Assembly (NCBI GenBank): GCA_949752735.1
Contig: OX457042.1
Coordinates: 26,741,400-26,805,399 of the forward strand
Source of the DNA: Lumbricus terrestris
Lineage: Eukaryota > Annelida > Clitellata > Crassiclitellata > Lumbricidae
Direction of reading: 5' to 3'
DNA: 64,000 nt
In this document: positions 27,401 through 38,700 of the stretch, piece after piece
Layout of the letters: the number at the start of each line of letters is the position of its first letter
Position numbering within the stretch: the first letter of the stretch is position 1
Made by a program: the position numbers and the translations under genes
The notes under the pieces: generated by a model
The model's database searches: none
Told to the model about the DNA's origin: nothing
What the model saw: the letters and a program-made list of their open reading frames with translations, nothing else

Positions 27401-30400
27401 AATATTTGCCTGTTTTGTTTTCTTGACGGCTTTCAAGACCAGCTCAAAAGGTGCATCATTACGTTCCGACTAAAACGAAAAATTTTACATTCATCACACA
27501 ATAAACAAATCCTGTAAATATTAACCTATGCATCTGAATATATACAATATTTATATCAAAAAGTATTTACAACATTGTTTCACCATAAGCTTATTTCAGT
27601 TTGCTTGTGTTCTCGCCGAAAGAAAGTTTGACAACATGTATACTAGTAGGGCTTCCAGATACTCTTTATAACTAGTACATGTCAAAATAAATTACTGACC
27701 ATTGGCAGCGAGAAATATTCACCAGCACCTCCAACGTCTATGAAGTTCACGAGCTCAATCACATACAGCACTAAACACAACCAAAAAACTAAAGCATTAG
27801 ACAAACTTTATTAGTTTTATATTATTTATTTACATTTTTTTACCCAAAAGATAACAATCTTCACAGAAGATAAACATACCTTCACTCCTTCAGTCACAAT
27901 TGAAAATTCAAAAAAACCATAAAGTGCTACTTTAAAGCTAAGTACATAGCACAGCTTATTCTCAAGAACAGAGAAACATTGCATAGCTTAGTGACTACTA
28001 ACTAGCCTAGTAAGGAGCTATGACTCATCACTTCTCAAAAACATGCTTTAAAGTGTCTGCTTTAAACGCAGGAGCATAACAAAAAATAACTCAATCATTC
28101 ATCTATGTCAGTGATTCCCAACCCTTTTTGGCCTGCGGCACACTAAGAAAGAATTAAAAATTTCGCGGCACACTTAATGGTAATTACCTTTTTTATCCAT
28201 ATTTTGTCACTATTATTTAACAGTATTCTAATTTTAATTTTTTAATCGTCTATTAATAGACTACTCTAGTCAGTTAGTAGATCAAATTGAAATAAGAGAC
28301 GACAATCATACTCGCATTTCATCGTCGATTCTCTCCATCTTTTTACACTTTAAATTTAAATTCACAAAACCACGAAGATGCAAATGGCAGAAGAATTTTG
28401 ACACCTCTTGAACTGATCGAAGGATATGACTTCTGAATGGAAAGCTAAAACTCATCCAAACACTTTTAGGAAAATGTTGACTGATAAAATTTATCCTTTT
28501 TGTAAATCCATGAGCTGTTCTTCATCCTCAGTTGTAAGATTTGTGGTTTCGCCAATTACGAATGGACTGATTACCCAGTCAAAATTGTCTAATGCAAGCG
28601 AAGTAAATTAGTTGTTGAACTGCTGGTTGTACATGTAGGTCTATCAATGTGTTTAGTGTTTCAGGTGCAATTTAAGAAAAAAAACTGAGATTCATTGACC
28701 ATGGGAAAACAATCAAGATTTCCCTTGGAGATCTTAACCTGCTACAGTGTGAAAGATTAAGACCATCCGACTTAAGTTTTGATGTTGCATTGATGATGTT
28801 TTCGGATGTTTTGTTTGGAAACATTATTAATTAACAACGTATTAGAATTTTTCCCGCGGCACACTAGCAAAGTTCTCGCGGCACACTAGTGTGCCGCGGC
28901 ACACAGGTTGGGAACCACTGATCTATGTACATACTTATCGTGATTAAGTCCCAGACATTTTAAACTAGCGTGAGTTACTGATGATGCACCTATCTTTTTA
29001 CTTCCACGTCTGGTATGCACATTAAATAGAGGAGACAAACAGCATGAAGGGAAGCCAGATGGTAAAGGTTAATACCGTATTTTCGCGAATATAACACGCG
29101 GGTTATACAAAGTTTTACAAACCACGCACCCTACCCGCGTGGTATACTCGGGGGCGTGTTATACAAATTATTTTTTACACAGCCAAATTTTCAACCAGAT
29201 TATTTTCAGGTCATGGTCAAAAACTGCTGTAAAAAGGTGTGTACTTACAATACGGAGGCTTGGACGTCGACGAAACGATAGGGCATAAAGTCCGACGTCA
29301 GTAGAAGTATTCGTTTATTATCATTATCATAAAAATGTCAGAGCCACAGAAAATCACAATTGAGAATGAAAAAAATATTATTTCACCTTAAATATAAAAG
29401 TCAAATATTACTGTCTATAAATTGTAATTGTCTATCGTTTTCAATTTTGAATAAATGAATGAACACACGATATTCTGTATTATCGTTCGCACAGTGCTAG
29501 GTATGGAGTTCAGGAAATTAGGGCTTTAATTGCTATAGCGAATTTTTTTTGCGATTTCCAAACAGTCTAGTTAATCATCCTTTTCAATGTCATCTGCTGT
29601 CTTTTCCACATTAACAATATAAATATTGTCCACGGCATCCAAAATGAAATACAATTTTCCCAGAATGGCTTGCCAGTTACCAAATACTTTCATCCCACAT
29701 TCTGCGCAGTGGCGGTGAATGCCTTCTGTGAACCCGTGTAAAAGTCAAAACTTCCTGGCTAAACCCACTTTATTTTCGTCAATTGATATATCAAACAATT
29801 ATTAATCGCTAGATTTATCGAAACTGGCTTCATTTGAAGTTAATTTCTTCAAGGAAATGGCGAGTTTATACGGGAATCTATTCCTCTGCAAGGGCCGCCA
29901 TCTTTGATTTTTCGAATTTGCGTTCGTCAAAGTAACGCGCGTACGTTCCCACTTTAATTATATCTTCCACTTATATATACGCTTAATTATATAGTTTTGA
30001 CCTAAAAACGTAAAGTTACAAAAATATATTACATTTCTTGGCCAAGAAAAGTCGTTATAAGAGAACGCCAATACTAGGTTTAAGTGCATAGCATGCGATC
30101 GGCGACCGCCATTACGCCATGGCACAATAGTAGGTTACACACGCTCATTATTTAATGTTATATGAAAGTGGGGTTGATTAAAAAAATTCTGGCTTCAATA
30201 TAACTTGGATTGTCAAAAAATGCTACAATGAGCGCATACTTAAATTCGCTAAAAAAAAATACTTTTAACAAGATCGCTTTGCCTCATGAAACCGATTTAT
30301 GTTGAAGTCTTCCTATCAAATTATTCACTCAATCAATGCTATAATCTTTAAACGGCGATTACCTTACCTTGTGAAGACTTTACCAGTGCCAGCAAAGAAC

Positions 30401-32381
30401 CGGAAACAAGGTAATTCGCGCTTACAGTAAATCGCTATATTTATATAATAAACTTTATTGAAACTTTCATTTTAGCAGAAACCTTCCATTTTCTATTTTT
30501 TTAAAATTTTCATCAAAAGGATTATTTTAATTTGCGTTTAATTGAACCAGTTATGACCATACACACGAGTCACATTAGCGTTAGTGTACACGTTCGAGTA
30601 CGCACGTGTAGTTTGACGTACGGAAATGGGTGCGTCTTATAGTCGGGTGCGTGCTATATAATTCAATTTTTACTGAAATCGCAAAAAGTAGCGTGTTATA
30701 TTCGGGTGCGTGTTATACCCGTGTGCGTGTTATATTCGCTAAAATACGGTATATGCACAAATACTGAACAATCAAAAAATAGGGAATACAGGAATATATA
30801 CCAAAACAAGTTTGTCACAGAAGAACACATTCGTGCCCTATTGCAGAACAGCCAGTGGCGGCGCCAGGATTTCAGTTTTTTGCATGTAAAAAAACCCAGA
30901 TGGACTTTTTTAGGGGGGCTTGGCCCCCGGGTTGCCTTTCATAGGGCCCCCTTGCCCCGCCACTGAGAATAGCATGAAAAATCACTCACAGGTTGAATCG
31001 CCCGGTATACGAGGTGGACAGCCCGATTTCCCCAGCGCATACGATGGATCGATGAGAAAGCGCGACAATTCTTTCTTGCGCATTGAAGACACGGCCAAAT
31101 CAATGCCTGGAATGACCTGACCCGAACCTAAACAGCAGAACAAATAATAAATCCTGTTATCCAAATCAAACAACAGACATAAGACATGCTGTGTACTAGA
31201 TGCTTGATATTAAAGCTTTAGTTAGCCTGAAACAACTAGAATGATACGGTATTCATGCCACACAAAAATATCCCAATGAATAACGAACAGGTTTTATAGA
31301 CGTTATAGGTGTTATAGACGTTATAGGTGTTATAGACGTTATGGGTGTTATAGGCGTTATAGGTGTTATAGACGTTATGGGTGTTATAGACGTTATGGGT
31401 GTTATAGACGTTATAGGTGTTATAGACATTATAGGTGTTATAGACGTTATAGGTGTCATAAACATTATAGGTGCTATAGACAGTTCAGATTTATACATTC
31501 TCTCTGATTGTGGTTTGGTGCTGACAGGTTGGGCATGCCTCTGAAGATTTTCACTCTTGAGGTGGCACTATATAAAATCATGAATATCTATTAAAAAAAA
31601 TGTACATACTTACACACCTAATATGCACTCATGAATAACCAACATATACACACATATCTGACTGGTACAGAAGAGGTCTCTAGAATCAATTCAAATAGAT
31701 TAATTAGATCACATAGGGAAAAGAAATCTCTGAATGAATAGCTGAATACCCAAATCAAAGCTTGATGGAGTTCCTCGCAGTCGAGTAGAATCGAACGGCT
31801 CAACTGCATACTCCAGATACGCATTGTAGTGGACTTAAGCAGAAAACATCGCAAGCAGATTAGATCAAAAACTTAACAAGTAATAAATTTTGTAGATAAA
31901 GTAATACTGATAAAAACCTGTAATTATTTGACTTGACTGCACTCTTGAAGAGGCAGCTTGTTGGTCAATGGCAGTAAATGCAAACAGGAAAATCAGCAGA
32001 ATGAGATTCAAGTACTGGCAACTTTTCATATATATCATAATATGATCACCATTATGTGAAGGGATCATCATTATGTGAAGGGATCATCATTATGTGAAGG
32101 GATCATCATTATTTGAAGGGATCATTCGTTCTGAACATCTGCTGAGTAAGTGGAAGACGAGGGTTATCAGCACTGGTCAATAAGCTGCTCTCTGTGACGC
32201 GGCTTTTGTGGGAACTGAGAAATTCTCAAAAATTTACATTACATTACAGACATCCACATCGAAATTTGTTGCCCAGTCATAATAAGTAGAAAAGTCTGGA
32301 CAAACAGCCAGCTACTTAACAAGTCGCTGTTGTCATCGTCGTCGCCAACATCGTCGTCGTCATCATCATCATCATCAGCAG

Positions 32382-32424
<43 letters not shown>

Positions 32425-33897
32425 TCATCATCATCATCATCTCATCATCAAGAGTACTGCCAATCCACCCTATGATCCAACTTGGTTAAATTATGCAAAA
32501 ATAAAGTACTATAATATTTAGTAAAGCAGAGATCATTTCTACAGGTCTAGCGTAGAAAATAATAAGAAAAAAGATAAATAATGCAATTTTAATAATACTC
32601 AAACTATAACAAGTATTACCGATAACGTGCGCCCCTGGTGGAACAATGTCTCCAGTTCCCTGTTGCAGCATCTGTTTCAAGACGCCACGGTCTTCGACCA
32701 GACCTTCCATCTTCGCAGCCATTGTCTCGAACATTGACCGAGAGTCATCATCATCTTCATTGTCTTCTTCATTGTCCAAAATGTCCTCCTTGTAGAACTT
32801 GTACACGTTGCTCGAATCGAACTGGTTAACCTTATCTATATCTATAAGAAAGGAAGTACGTATCTTTGTCAGTTATGCACGCTCACACTTTTGCAGCTAC
32901 TGACCTGAAACATTGTACATAAATAGACTTTCACTCTACTTACTCAGGCGTGCTATTTTCACCTCCTTATTCACTTTAGAACTCGAGATAATAGACATTT
33001 TAATTTTCACCGTGTTATTCAAGCTATCGCTGCGACACCATTATTTGAATCGTTGTGCAATAACAAATGACGTCATTTTTCGCCAAGACTTAGCATGAAA
33101 CTCGAGCCCTCGCTACGCAGCGCAACCGCCCTGGGAAAGATAAATGCCTTAGGCCAAGGAGTATATACACTAAGAGGAGCCCCATGCAACATGACTTTAA
33201 CCAGCAGAATTGGGGGAGACCTTCCAAGCAGAAGGGCATAAATAACCATTTATAAACTCCAAATGGGCGGCAAAGCCGCCCCACACGAGCGGGTGGAGCT
33301 GGGTTTGGGGAAAAAATCGAAATTTCCCGTGCAACGCCGGGTACCCCAGCTAGTCCACTATAAAAGTGTGAAACAAACAAACAAATAAAACACAATACTA
33401 TAATCAGCAGTTTTCTTCATGATGACTTGCAGTTAGCAAGACATTCAACTCTAAAGACAGACATTCAAATTAAAAAGACAGGCATTCAACTACAAATAAG
33501 TTTGTTTCAGGATATTTGGTCCAATAGTGCTTTTAAGAAATGAGCTATAAAAATGAGACTTCACTGACAGCTAGGTCCAACAGCAAGAGACAGAGGACTG
33601 GCTACCAACAATCATTCCCCAAACATACACATACAAGTCTGCATTAATTTAATATGGTTTCCTAGTGTGACATTATGGCAACGTTTTGCTCATTAAAGGG
33701 CAGCTAAAGAATACAGATGCCTATTTAACACTTAGAATTCACTTTAAAACTGTACCGCTGTTTTCAATGTCACTTAGATTAACTTCAAACTCCATTCCAT
33801 TCGAAGAAATCAGATCATCAATGTTGACACCAGTCTTCAGAGTGACGACTGGATCTGAATCCTCAACATCAGAACCCTGTGATCCGTTGCTTTCCAT
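21428..33897 (-). CDS. FKBP6: FKBP6-like TPR immunophilin with extended C terminus
   Basis: FKBP6 (fly Shutdown) is a catalytically weak FKBP that binds Hsp90 through TPRs and helps load piRNAs in germ cells. Exons, 5' to 3': 33897-33756, 32841-32620, 31833-31750, 31127-30990, 27770-27700, 27469-27410, 26615-26556, 26011-25949, 25450-25316, 24820-24711, 23357-23281, 22623-22500, 21641-21428; total 499 aa (human 327). Order: acidic N terminus (NEEDNEDDDD near 71-80); family signature DRGVLKQMLQQGTGD; FKBP domain about 95-207 with HYNAYLEYAVEPFDS and YALGKSGCPP; three TPRs about 225-360 (KALYLKGK); DEKKMYERMF; then about 110 extra residues with a doubled S-RxFSEKLQ motif. The active-site Trp is Ile158, as expected for an inactive isomerase. 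The intron after 27410 has a GC donor. If the donor at 23280 is not used, translation stops at 23255 (395 aa). The start is the first ATG before the acidic segment. Confidence 0.9.
22727..22904. mobile_element. hAT-type MITE, family C copy 1
   Basis: Starts CAGGGCTTAAAATGTGCCTG and ends CTTTAAACACTG. Flanks are TTCTAACC and TTCGAACC (7 of 8 match). It contains GGCGTCCATGCACTTATTTT. It lies in the proposed FKBP6 intron 11. Confidence 0.85.
23880..23975 (+). mobile_element. LINE 3' tail, sense
   Basis: AGACTGTTTTATTCGACCGG then GGTAGCGCTCCTGAGTAG and GGGGCACTATATCAAAT, the shared L2-like tail. It directly abuts an antisense reverse-transcriptase fragment. Confidence 0.7.
23980..24475 (-). mobile_element. 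L2/CR1-like LINE reverse-transcriptase fragment
   Basis: On the minus strand, allowing frameshifts, I read RT block A FDVSSAFDFVDH (about 24369-24334), then GVPQSSVLGPLL (about 24196-24161) and FADDVQTYN (about 24100-24070). These are the palm motifs of L2/CR1 non-LTR reverse transcriptases. The frame is broken by stops and shifts, so the copy is dead. It sits in FKBP6 intron 10, in the same direction as the gene. Confidence 0.85.
28109..28920. mobile_element. 812-bp hAT-type element
   Basis: Inverted ends CAGTGATTCCCAACC and GGTTGGGAACCACTG, with a perfect 8-bp target duplication ATCTATGT (28101-28108 and 28921-28928). These ends resemble the widespread hAT-Charlie type. GCGGCACACT repeats near both ends. 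A 61-codon open frame at 28426-28611 has no recognised transposase motif. It is in FKBP6 intron 4. Confidence 0.93.
29075..30749. mobile_element. 1.7-kb Tc1/mariner-pogo-like element with TA duplication
   Basis: The ends are CCGTATTTTCGCGAATATAA and its near complement TTATATTCGCTAAAATACGG, flanked by TA on both sides. Subterminal repeats of GCGTGTTATA occur on both sides. The TA target and this CCGTATTTTCG-type terminus fit pogo/Tigger-like elements. No intact transposase is visible. It fills half of FKBP6 intron 4. Confidence 0.85.
30853..30965. mobile_element. Short hAT-type MITE (113 bp)
   Basis: CAGTGGCGGCGCC ... CCCCGCCACTG with flanks AGAACAGC / AGAATAGC (7 of 8). It ends only about 25 bp from FKBP6 exon 4, just past its splice donor. 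Confidence 0.85.
31293..31480. repeat. 18-bp minisatellite GACGTTATAGGTGTTATA
   Basis: About ten units with occasional A/G changes. Because 18 is a multiple of 3, several frames stay open on both strands (GVIDVI or SITPIT repeats), but these are not genes. It lies in FKBP6 intron 3. Confidence 0.95.
31500..31595 (+). mobile_element. 3' tail of L2/CR1-like LINE
   Basis: GGGCATGCCTCTGAAGATTT and GAGGTGGCACTATATAAAAT form a diverged copy of the shared tail, directly after the 18-bp minisatellite. Confidence 0.65.
32041..32125. repeat. 20-bp tandem repeat, four to five copies
   Basis: ATCATCATTATGTGAAGGG repeats in FKBP6 intron 2. Confidence 0.9.
32330..32455. repeat. (TCA/TCG)n trinucleotide microsatellite
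   Basis: A run of TCA, TCG and CAC triplets in FKBP6 intron 2. The open Ser/His-rich frames here are low-complexity artefacts. Confidence 0.95.
33090..33371 (-). repeat. Interspersed repeat with ACTAGCTGGGGTACCCG motif
   Basis: Read on the minus strand it begins ACTAGCTGGGGTACCCGGCG then TTGCACGGGAAATTTCG. It matches the segment near 12514 on the plus strand. It has higher GC than its surroundings. The class is unknown. It lies in FKBP6 intron 1. Confidence 0.65.
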
Positions 33898-34241
33898 CTG
33901 AAACATTCGACAACATCACCTGCTTCTTCGCAGCACAACTAAACCAGCATTTCACATTAACTTTTATGCATGTCACTATTCAAAATGCATCTTTAGATGA
34001 AACAATCTTTTTCAATTAATTTCGTCCAATACTCTAGTTCAATTATTTCTGGTGGCCTGAATAAATAGATGTTTTTAAATGTAACAAGTTAATTTTTCAT
34101 ATAATTTGGGGTGCAATTAATACGCTAATATACGATACTGGGTGACTGAAAATAGCTGAATACGCTAAAATACGATTTTTACCGATAAAGTTAGTTACAC
34201 TCTATATGGAGCATTGCATAATACAATTTATAAAAACGCAT

Positions 34242-34459
34242 GGCGAAACTATAGTATCCGGGACCGATGTTTATAACATTGTCTTACTATAGTATAGTAT
34301 AAAGGATCTAATGACGACACTAACCCTAACACTAACCCTAACCGACCCTCACGACGCTTAACCTGACCCTAACCGACCCTCACGACGCATAACCTGACCC
34401 TAACCGAATTGGAAATTTCCAATGTTATAAACATCGGTCCCGGATACTATAGTTTCGCC
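34242..34459. mobile_element. 218-bp MITE with perfect 40-bp inverted repeats
   Basis: Both arms read GGCGAAACTATAGTATCCGG and continue identically for 40 bp to ...TATAACATTG. The target duplication is AAACGCAT (34234-34241 and 34460-34467). The core has CCCTAAC and ACCCTCACGACGC repeats. GG ends with an 8-bp duplication suggest Merlin or hAT. It lies between the FKBP6 and CPLANE2 starts. The rest of the 1.9-kb interval (33898-35786) must hold both promoters, but I see no clear motif. Confidence 0.95.
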
Positions 34460-35786
34460 AAACGCATTCGCCAGCTCAACCAGAGCAACGCGATTGCCTT
34501 GCACGCGCCTGCTTCTGTTATTAATAATCTTCTTGTTCAGAAGGTTTGGTAGCGCTTAATTAAAAAAGTGAAAGCTATGCAACATATTATCAACACAGTC
34601 ACATTGCAGGTCAACTCAATAACTTAATAACTTGTGACAAAACCAACCGCTTTTGTGTAGGTTTAAAAAAATTGGGTTTAACCAAATTGTTTTAATATCG
34701 ACTACAAAGCAAGGACAAAAGAATATTTGTGAATCTTTGGCAAGGACCGTGCTTTTAAAGATGATGCCAAAATGACGACCCACGAAACAATTCAATCTCA
34801 TTAGATGAAGTAAGAATTTTATCTATGACTACCATAGATTTCGTTGACCGAAACACCTCTGTCCGACTGCCTCAACTCCTACCACTTTTTTATTTACAGA
34901 AGATGACCATTCAAATTTCAGAAGGTCGATGTAGTGAATGTTTAATGTGAGACTTTTTCCAAAAGATGTACGTGCACATAATGTCTGTAAAAGTGATTAA
35001 TAGCCTATAATATGATATTATGACTTCTTTTATTCAACAATCCGCGATCGACACACGGCAACCGGTTATAGTATACAATCGTGCAGAACGAACAAGTTAC
35101 AATTCACAATCTATGAAACAATCTCAATTAATATCAATCTTAACTACTAAAAGCCTGCAATTCCTATGGACGCCAATGTTTTAAGCGTTGTCAAGTTCAA
35201 CATACAACCGATGAAAAATTCATAATTTTATATCAGTGATTAGACCTAACCTATGAAGCAATGACATTAATTTTTGATGAAGTAATTTTATCACTTATAC
35301 CAAAGATATTAGAGTTTTACTCTATTTTGATTATATTTTCGATTATATTTGATTATATTATGCGTGGCGATCTTTGGCTGTATATAAAGGCGCTACAGAA
35401 ATGTATTGAATGAATGATCACACACACATTAGAGACTCTTAAATATTGGTCCTCATTGCAAGTGGCTATTGAAGAATTGCACCAAAATTTCTTCCTTTTA
35501 TTTCCTGAGGAAACAACTTTATTTTTTTTGATAATTTGAACTTAAGATTGTTAAATCAAATTTCTCTTAGTTCATGTGAAAATATCAGTCAAGAAATGAA
35601 AGTAAAAGTATGATGACTGGCATATTGACTGCATTTAATCCGCGATGCAATTCGAATGAGCGGCGTCGGTTGCCATAGCATCGCCATGTACTAGGAATTT
35701 CTGTTAACTCCGAATTTCTGAAATTGTTAAGAAAAAGTAAAGTGATAGTTAGTAGATGTATATGCTCGCGTTTGCTTGACAGCATA

Positions 35787-38700
35787 ATGCCAACGCTTGG
35801 GTTTTTATCGCCTGACTGGCATGCATCGTCCGAAGGAAAGCAGACGTTCTCGGCTCTTTTGGACAAATCCGGAAAAAAGCGAAGATCGTTCGGTTTGTTG
35901 GTTTGCTAGATAGTCTCTCTGCATATATAATTATATATATAATCATACACATTATACATATTCAAAATCTATCATCTCTTGCTTGACAAGAGTATGGCAT
36001 TAACAGCCATTGGCACTATGGAATTTACTATTTAATAATTATTGCAGTCAATTTACGGTGTATGATCATGTGTATATATTGTTTTCTATCATGACAAATA
36101 TTTACAGTATAATTGTATGGTATAAAGGATAGATGGAATTTTTAGATTCTACCACTTTGAATCATTTTTAAAGGCGCTTTCCACTTGCAACAATTATTTA
36201 GTGATTTTTCATTTTATGGGCCTCTACGAAACCCTACCTTGCAGTTATCTAAAGTTATTTTACTAATTGACTAAATTTTTACTAATTATTTAAAATTTAT
36301 CTGATCTGTACAACAGCGGTTCTTGAGAAGCCAGTTTTTACACCTGTTGTCATCCCAGACGTCTTTGAATACAAGATCTTCATTTGCGGTAAAACTGGTG
36401 TCGGAAAGACGTCTGCGGTTGCCAAGCTGTCAGCAAACGTAGTCTCACGAACTCACTTTGAGACACCTGGTATTACCATTCAACATCTATTAAAATTAAT
36501 TAGTCATATATTCACGTTAATAATTACCATAAACTTCATAAAGTATTTAAATTTACATTAATATTCAACATTGCTTCGTTGCTTCTTGTGTGGAATGAGT
36601 TTTAGCATCCAGAGTAGCCTACTTATGCGAACAGCATCTTTGCGAGTATAGCAAGGAACATCCTTCCTTTTCACCCTAAACTATCCTTGACTGCACATTT
36701 TTCTAATGCCACACTTTCCTGTACATTCAAAACTTGTCTGAGTATTCAATGATTATTCATGTATCAAACACTGTCATATTCATTCCAGTGTGAGAATTTT
36801 GGAAAAATAACTGGGGGGGGTTGGACCATTATCCACTTGGAATTGGGGTGTAAAAAAACATACTTTAACATGGGGCTCTAAGAAAGACTGGGGGGTCAAA
36901 AAAACCCAACCCCCTCGGCAATTCTCACCCTGATTCATTCAAAATTTGTCTGAATTTGTATATGTCTGTCCATCCTGTATGTGTATTGTGTATGTTGCGC
37001 ATACACCATCTTAGGTAGTTTGCTATGCCACTCATGTCTCTCAATACACATCTGAGTTGCACACATCCTGAAAAGCTTTATTCTTTGAACATCTAACGAG
37101 TGTGTTCATAAAAACTCCACTGACAGTGAGGTTCTTCAAAGGCAAATAGCTATGTGCATACACAGATTTGCATGAGTCCACTCGACCTTGGTTGGTTGCC
37201 AGGCAACTCGGCCTTGGTTGGTTGCCAGGCAACTCGACCTTGGTTGGTTGCCAGGCAACTCGGCCTTGGTTGGTTGCCAGGCAACTCGGCCTTGGTTGGT
37301 TGCCAGGCAACTCGGCCTTGGTTGGTTGCCCGGCAGTTAAGTTCGGCTGAGCATGGCAATAGCTTGTGATATGGTTTGTAATCATACTTGTGTTAATGGT
37401 GTTATGGTTTGTAATCATACTGGTGTTAATGGGGTTATGGTTTGTAATCATACTGCAGCATGTCAGTTTGATTTAATAATGAGCAAAAAATGTTTGCAAA
37501 TGTACTTAATATTATTGCCATTAGTACTGCACTGTAAACAGTGACACCATATTGACGTTGGCTGTCAAAGATATTATACAAATGATATTTATAAAGATTT
37601 ACATAATTTAAATCTGTATAACTGCATTTCCGAGCTGGACAGTACTTACAATAATTTATAAAGTTAATTAAATTAGTAAATAGTATTTTGTGCATATATA
37701 ATTGATGTTTAATAAAAGCAAATTGGTGTTGCATAAGTAAAAACATTAGTTGAAATGTGTTTTGTTTAGGCATTCAGGTGTCTGTAGTCTACTGGCCAGC
37801 ACGGCTGACACAAGTTGACCACACTGTTCTATTTAAACTTCAGCTGTGGGATGTAGGACAGAATGCGCTCAAGAGATTTGATTACATGTTGCCTGTAAGT
37901 TACCTAACCTAATCAAAGCCGAGTTTGTCTGACTTAATCTAATGAATTTAGGGAATTTTTGTAGGGCTTCCGAATATTAGTCATTCCTCAAGAGGCACTT
38001 TATAAATCTATATAATTATTCGTTATGGTACCATAAATTAATGCATGATCCCTCAGCATGCTTTTGCCATTCATTTGACTTGGTCATCAATCAAGTGGAC
38101 ATGGGGCTTGACTTCCAACCCAGGTGTTGGGGTTCAACTGCCGACAGGGAAAGTAAATGTTTCGAGATTTCTTTTCGAGCTGTGTGCCATAGATACTTGC
38201 AATTACTGTGCGCTGTTGTAGGAAGACCAGGGCTTAAAGTGTGCCTGGACGGCGTCCATGCACTTATTTTAAAATCTGAATGCTGTCCTGCCACTCATTG
38301 GCCAGTACAGCTTGGATAGGTAATGGGCATCCAGGCACTTCTTTTGGCGTCCAGGCACTTATTTTTCCACACTCTAAGCATTAAGGAAGACTAGGGGCGA
38401 AAAGAAAACTGGCCACTGGCGGAAACTGTGAAAGGAAAGCTGCCATCGCATTATGCATGGCTGATTTTCAGGTTGCTCAATTAAGGGACTACTCTTCTGG
38501 GACATGGTTGGTTAGAGCGGTTGCCTTCTAGCACAGAGAGCATGGGTTTGAGTTTCCCCACAGACTGTTGCAATATAGGGTCCTTATAAGCAAGTCCTTC
38601 ACTGACAGAATTTGGATAGCGGAGTTTAATAGATGCATAACGATGCTGATGAGCTCCTGTTTCTTCAATTTGCCTCTCAATTAACTCTGCATAAACTGCT

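Noticed and set aside
31253..31544. Overlapping open frames on both strands with SITPIT or GVIDVI repeats.
   Set aside because: An 18-bp repeat keeps frames open by arithmetic; there is no start context, splice site or homology.
34320..34420. Internal telomere.
   Set aside because: The CCCTAA units are few and sit wholly inside a MITE with target duplication.
37179..37335. A CRISPR-like array.
   Set aside because: The repeats abut with no unique spacers, and the host is an animal.
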